From the NCBI GenBank assembly GCA_008694505.1, contig VZDJ01007755.1:1193409-1257408 (forward strand): a stretch of 64,000 nt of DNA. Reading direction: 5' to 3'. Positions 59,745-64,000 of this stretch are shown here, piece by piece (positions within the stretch are counted from its first letter, which is position 1; each line of letters begins with the position of its first letter). Source of the DNA: Cyanoderma ruficeps. Its lineage: Eukaryota > Chordata > Aves > Passeriformes > Timaliidae. The notes under the pieces are model-generated. The model was not told where the DNA came from, made no database searches, and was given only the letters and a program-made list of their open reading frames with translations. A program made the position numbers and the translations under genes.

Positions 59745-60323
59745 TGTTACAGGTATACCCAGGTGGGCAGCTCAGCTCCATGCAGCTGCTCTTACTTCCT
59801 TTCAGTGGGATGTGGGAGAACAACCAGAAGGGTTAAAGTGCAAAAACTCAAGGGATGAGATATAGACTGTTTTACAGGGAAAACAAAAGCCACACATGCA
59901 AATAAAGCAAAACATTCATCACTTCCCCTGTGCAGACAGGTGTTCAGCCATCCCCAGGAAAGCAGGGCTCCCCATCACACGTAAGTGACTTGTGAAGACA
60001 AACACCATCACTCCAAACACCCCCCACCCTCCTTGTTCCCTCAGGTTTGTATGCTGAGCGTGACACCATATGGTGTGGGATATCCCTTTGCTCAGTTGGG
60101 GTCAGCTGTCCTGGGTGTGTCCCCTCTTGGCTTCTTACCCATCCCCAGCCGTCTTGTTAGTGGGGTGGTGTGAGAAGCAGAAAAGCCCTTGATGATGCCA
60201 TGTGAGCACTGCTCAGCAATAAGTATCGGTGTGTTACCCACACTTTTGGTCACAAAGCCAAAACATAACACTAAACAAGCTACTATGAAGCAAAGTAGCT
60301 CCATCCCAGTCAAAACTGGTACA
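59745..60323 (-). repeat. 5' LTR of the compact element
   Basis: It runs tgttacaggt…ggtaca in + orientation, is 579 bp long and is followed immediately by the target duplication gcttt. It is diverged from its partner at 58023-58598 by substitutions and small indels, so the insertion is not recent. Confidence 0.88.
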
Positions 60324-62194
60324 GCTTTGTATGCTTCAGTAACATCTTTGCCACTGTGTGCCTCTGGGCAGAAGTCAGGAAGTAGGAAAGCTGCTTTCAT
60401 CCATGTGAACTTACAGTCATTGTGCTTGGAAGAAGACTTACGCCTTTTTATCAGGTTATTTCCTACAAAACTTACCCATTTATTCAAGACAACTATTTTT
60501 TGTCGTATTTAAAGGAAAAAAAAACTTTTCTCCAAGAATGACAGCAAGTCAGGCAGGATTTTATTGAGAGTTTTAGGGACATCTCTGATTTGCACAACTC
60601 CAGGCTCCCTGATAATTGAGAGTCTTTACCTGGCTTTCAGAAACTTGCAGGTGTCCTGCTACTGAAAATCAACTTGACATCACATGTCTGTGTTATGTAG
60701 GAATGGACTTCTAGGTCTTCAAACGTTGATTTATACATGACTAGCCACAGGAAAGAAAATATGTTGGGAATGTGAAATAGAGGGAGAGACAAAACAGAAC
60801 AAGATGATAGCAAGAATTGATCTTCAGAGAGAGCCTCATGTAAAAATCAAAGCACCTGGACTTCATTGCATTCTGGTTTATAGGTTTTCTTAATCACCTA
60901 ACTTCTGAGGGAAGGCAGGCAGTACCACAGCTGATGGCAGTGACCCAAGGTAGTTCTACAAGAAGTGGTTTTATAGTTTCCATTTATTTCAGAAATTATT
61001 CTGTAGACTACAGACCATCTAGTTCATATTATCCTATTTTTGACCTTAAAGGAAGTCAAAATGGTGGTAGCATTTTGCAAAAAAAATAAACATAAAAATC
61101 ATTCTCATATGAGTTCCCCTAAGGAAAGGTATGCAATATGGAAACGTAGCCTATTTATTCACAGAGCATACTGCAGGAGGTAGTATTTGCTGCAGCAAGA
61201 GTCTTTCCAAATTGACTCACGACTATGTAGAATTAAGAAAACAAATGCAAATCTAGCACAAGCTATCCAACTAGCTGGCTTCTGGCCAGAATTCTGTCTA
61301 AACTAGCTTTCTTCTGTTCTGGCCATCGTTGCTTCTCTCCCTGTTTCAAGCCCTTTATTCAAGCACTGCTCAAGTTTTGCTCTTCTTGTCTCGAGAAACA
61401 GCCAGGTGCCTCTTTTTTTGTTTCAATTTCTGAAAGGAAAGAAGGTAAACAGAGAATAACTGGCTGCTGGTAGTGTGTGGGTCCTCAGGTGTGGTGCAGA
61501 TATCACCTCGGTAACATTTTAGCTTGTCAGCTTGGCATCTTGCAAATAATAGTTTGAAATCCTCCCACATATCCTTGTATGTAACTTGGTCTGTGGAAAA
61601 AATGTGAGTTATATTTTGATAGCCAATTTTAGAATTTAGGGGATTTATGTATGAGAAAGTTTAAAAGCTATCAGGATCTCTCAAAATACTGCAGCCAGCA
61701 CCAAACACACCGGACTGCATTCTCTGCCAAAATCTTTCTCAGTAAATCCTAATGTGACTTGATAACTTAGCTACAGACCTTGGCTTGGAATAGAGCCCAA
61801 ACTTTGAAAGACTGGAAGTTTCAGTTGGCAAAAAAGTGAAGGTGCAGTGGTGAATTCATAGCAGACTGGGGTTTAGTTTTAATTATAGTAAGGGAATTCA
61901 GTTCTGAGGAAAAAACCCTTAAAAAGAGAAGCAACAAGAAAAGGTGGAGAAGAAAGGAGACAAGTTAGAGTTTATTCCCGTCTCTGTGACTGAAGCTGAG
62001 GCTTTCAGAGGAGGTTTATTTGGCTGTCTTCTCCTTCAGCCTCATTCAAAACTGAAAGCACAATGGAGCAGGGTAATTTTTGGAAGTGAAATGGTTGTTT
62101 CTTGTTTTAATTAAAGAAGGGTGTTTTTTTATGCATACTGCCCCTTTTCTAGGTTAGTGCACAACATCAGAGTTTGTACCAGCATCAGATTTCT

Positions 62195-62340
62195 TAGCCA
62201 ATTCATGCAGCTGATTTTCTATTCACAGTTTCACAGTGATCCTATTCTCCATTAACGCAGCATTTGGGGCTTTCACACGAGGTTTGTAAACAGAAAATCA
62301 TTAATGTTTGCTTCCCTCTTCACTTCAGTGACAGCCTTCA
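62195..62340. promoter_or_regulatory. Candidate conserved regulatory element (forkhead/homeodomain-like motifs)
   Basis: Repeat-free sequence with forkhead-like motifs (gtaaaca near 62287, tgtttgct near 62307) flanking an attaat homeodomain-like core. CpGs occur at 'taacgcag' and 'cacacgagg'. The prediction comes from appearance only. Confidence 0.25.
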
Positions 62341-63459
62341 TCCTGAAAAAGAGTGTTCCTGAGAACATATTTCCATTCATGCTGTTGCTAGAAAGTTATT
62401 TCAAACTCAAGCAATTTTGTCTTTCCAAACTAACCAAGTTCCTCTCTCATGTCATCAGTTGTTCAGGCTGGTAACCCAACACAGGCTCCTCCACTAATGC
62501 TCCATACCATGATCATCCTCAGGATATTTTATTAGCAAAACATACCCTCTCACCCCCCTCCTACTTTTTAGGCCATGTCATGAAAGCAGGAGATCTCAGG
62601 GTTGCCAGTCTTTTCATGTTTCTTTTGACTGTGAATTATAAAATTAATTAAAGCTCCTCTCTCTGGCAGCACAGTATTTGCCTGTTAGATAGGTGTATGG
62701 CAGAAAAGTTGTTTCTGCAAAAACCACGTCAGCTATATTTACATTATTTTGTAGGGCTTTGCATTGTGTTAATTTTTGAACAATTAATTTATTAATTTTT
62801 TTATCACGTTTTTATTATTTATTTGGGGGGCCAGGGCTGTATTAAGTGTTTAAACTCACTGTAGTTAAGCTATTCTCTCCTATGTCAACAAAAAAATGCA
62901 TATCTTATTTATAGATTAGAGGAAGTGAGCAAGGTAACCGGGTAGTTTTCAGTGTGTGATTTTTATTTTTTTTTTTTAAATAGAAAGTCCCATCTCCTGA
63001 TTTCAGCTTTCCTATCAGACAAACAGGTCTCTTAGCACTTCTCAATGCCAGCCATTGTAAACAGCTGCTCGCTTTGCATGTGCTGCACAGGGACACCGTT
63101 TTATAAATACATACCTGGGTTAAGATTTAACAGATGGAAGGTGAGCAATAAGCTCCTTACTGCACTGATTACCCTCTATGCTATGATGGCAGCTGATTTT
63201 CTCTTTTGTGAAAGCAAACATCACGTCCAGAGGTCGCACGGAGCTGGGTCTCCCGTGCTTGACTGAGCATAATATATGGCTCGACCTTCCAGTTCTCATG
63301 AATCACTGAAACAGGAGCTCTGAATTTAGAGGATATCCAAATAAGCAGGAAAAAAACCCCTGTATAAGCAGATATTTTATATATTCTCTTTGGAAACAGT
63401 ATCAAATAATTTTTTCCCCTCTTATTTGTACTTTGCTGTTTCTTGTAGATGCCAAGTGT

Positions 63460-63990
63460 CTGCCTTACTGTAGCTAGGAGCGTGAAATACTGCCGCAGTA
63501 ACCTGTGACAATGCCTTTAGTCTGCTTGTTGTTGCCTCTTTATGGCACAGTAATGGTTTATTTGGTAGTCTAAACCCTAGGACTGTATTTTAATGAAGAT
63601 TTAAGGCTATGATACAGCTGCTCTTCAAACTGTGTGAGAGAGGCATGTTGGAATAGCTCAAGATTTACAGCTGCACTGTCAGTCCTTAAGCTACCAAGTG
63701 TCTTTACCCTTTGGCGCAGTAGCTACGGTGGAAACTGTACCCACTGCTGTGAGGCAGACACGGCGATTAATGAACCTGAGGCGCGCTAATCAAACATATG
63801 TTTTCTTGGCACAATGATTGTGTTATATATCACATCCCAATGTACAGGCCTTTATCTTTCCTTAATGATCTAGCAAGGGGGCTTTTTAAAATGTGGGTGT
63901 TTCTCATGCGCTCCTTAGATTTGTTCCACAGGGGGTGGCCGTTAAGAACATCTGACGGGCATGCAGTTAGCCAGCGCCCTGCTGAGATTA
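63460..63990. promoter_or_regulatory. Candidate conserved intronic enhancer-like element
   Basis: About 500 bp of high-complexity, repeat-free DNA, richer in CpG than the surrounding intron ('gccgcagt', 'ggcgcagtagctacgg', 'cacggcgattaatgaacc', 'aggcgcgctaatcaaac'). It has homeodomain-type TAAT cores at about 63770 and 63788, an E-box-like catatg, and a perfect 13-bp palindrome cacaatgattgtg (63810-63822) of two opposed SOX-like sites. It contains no ORF or splice sites. Strong developmental enhancers in gene introns look like this, but conservation cannot be tested here. Confidence 0.35.
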
Positions 63991-64000
63991 GTAAAATACT

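Larger units (their letters stand above)
58023..60323 (-). mobile_element. Compact ERVL-type LTR element with perfect 5-bp target duplication
   Basis: LTRs at 58023-58598 and 59745-60323 (about 576-579 bp each) align throughout. They share 'gtgggcagct', the 'ggatatccctttg' stretch, 'gtcagctgtcctgg' and 'agctccatcccag'. They bracket only 1146 bp of interior. The element is flanked by gcttt on both sides (58018-58022 and 60324-60328), an exact 5-bp target-site duplication. The minus strand has a primer-binding-site-like sequence next to the 5' LTR and a purine tract next to the 3' LTR. The interior has no gag, pol or env coding region. Its 3' end resembles the matching part of the provirus at 47.8 kb. 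It is either a heavily deleted ERVL copy or a non-autonomous member. Confidence 0.85.
46959..64000 (+). other. STAU2: STAU2 intron of more than 17 kb, 3' end outside window
   Basis: It starts with donor gtatgg and no later coding exon is recognised, so the final exons lie beyond 64000. Two antisense LTR elements fill 47392-53375 and 58023-60323. The segments 53376-58022 and 60324-62150 are AT-rich unique-looking intron without recognisable genes. A poly(A)-signal-like AATAAA sits at about 55073. The last 1.9 kb is a candidate regulatory block. Confidence 0.8.

Noticed and set aside
1..64000. tRNA, rRNA, CRISPR array or bacterial-type operon
   Set aside because: None seen. The whole window reads as intron-rich avian nuclear DNA.

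Overview
This window comes from a vertebrate genome and is almost certainly avian. It carries many CR1 LINE fragments with the characteristic CR1 3' ends, avian-style ERVL-type LTR elements, AT-rich introns with small exons, and coding segments that read as a bird Staufen2. It is intronic through most of its length. I could not place it below bird; the repeats suit a non-galliform species, but that is inference.

The only protein-coding gene I can support is STAU2 (double-stranded RNA-binding protein Staufen homolog 2), on the + strand. Seven internal coding exons are present: 13696-13855, 17407-17514, 23389-23601, 26014-26151, 29337-29468, 33481-33541 and 46651-46958. They join in one continuous frame (1120 nt, about 373 codons). 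They run from the middle of dsRBD2 through dsRBD3, the basic nuclear-localisation linker, dsRBD4 and the tubulin-binding-like region, and stop at the start of the C-terminal dsRBD5-like module. The N-terminal exons (dsRBD1 and the first part of dsRBD2) and the last coding exons are not recognisable here and should lie outside the window.

Region by region: 1-13695 is upstream intron. It holds an old CR1 tail, a 3.8 kb head-to-tail pair of dead CR1 LINEs (5.0-8.9 kb, minus strand) and a CR1-tailed composite repeat (11.7-12.65 kb). From 13.7 to 33.5 kb are the first six exons, with few repeats between them. The 13.1 kb intron at 33.5-46.65 kb carries an inverted pair of CR1 tails and a perfect 19-bp hairpin. 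From 46.96 kb to the end is one intron. It contains an ERVL-type provirus in antisense orientation (47392-53375) with a long solo LTR nested in it (50369-51868). It also contains a compact 2.3 kb LTR element (58023-60323) with a perfect 5-bp target-site duplication. The final 2 kb is repeat-free, CpG-containing and motif-dense, and looks like conserved regulatory DNA.

I did not find a wholly new system. The items most worth following up are the compact LTR element and the unassigned primer-binding-site sequence it shares with the provirus, the intronic RNA hairpins inside a gene for a dsRNA-binding protein, and the putative regulatory block at 62.2-64.0 kb.
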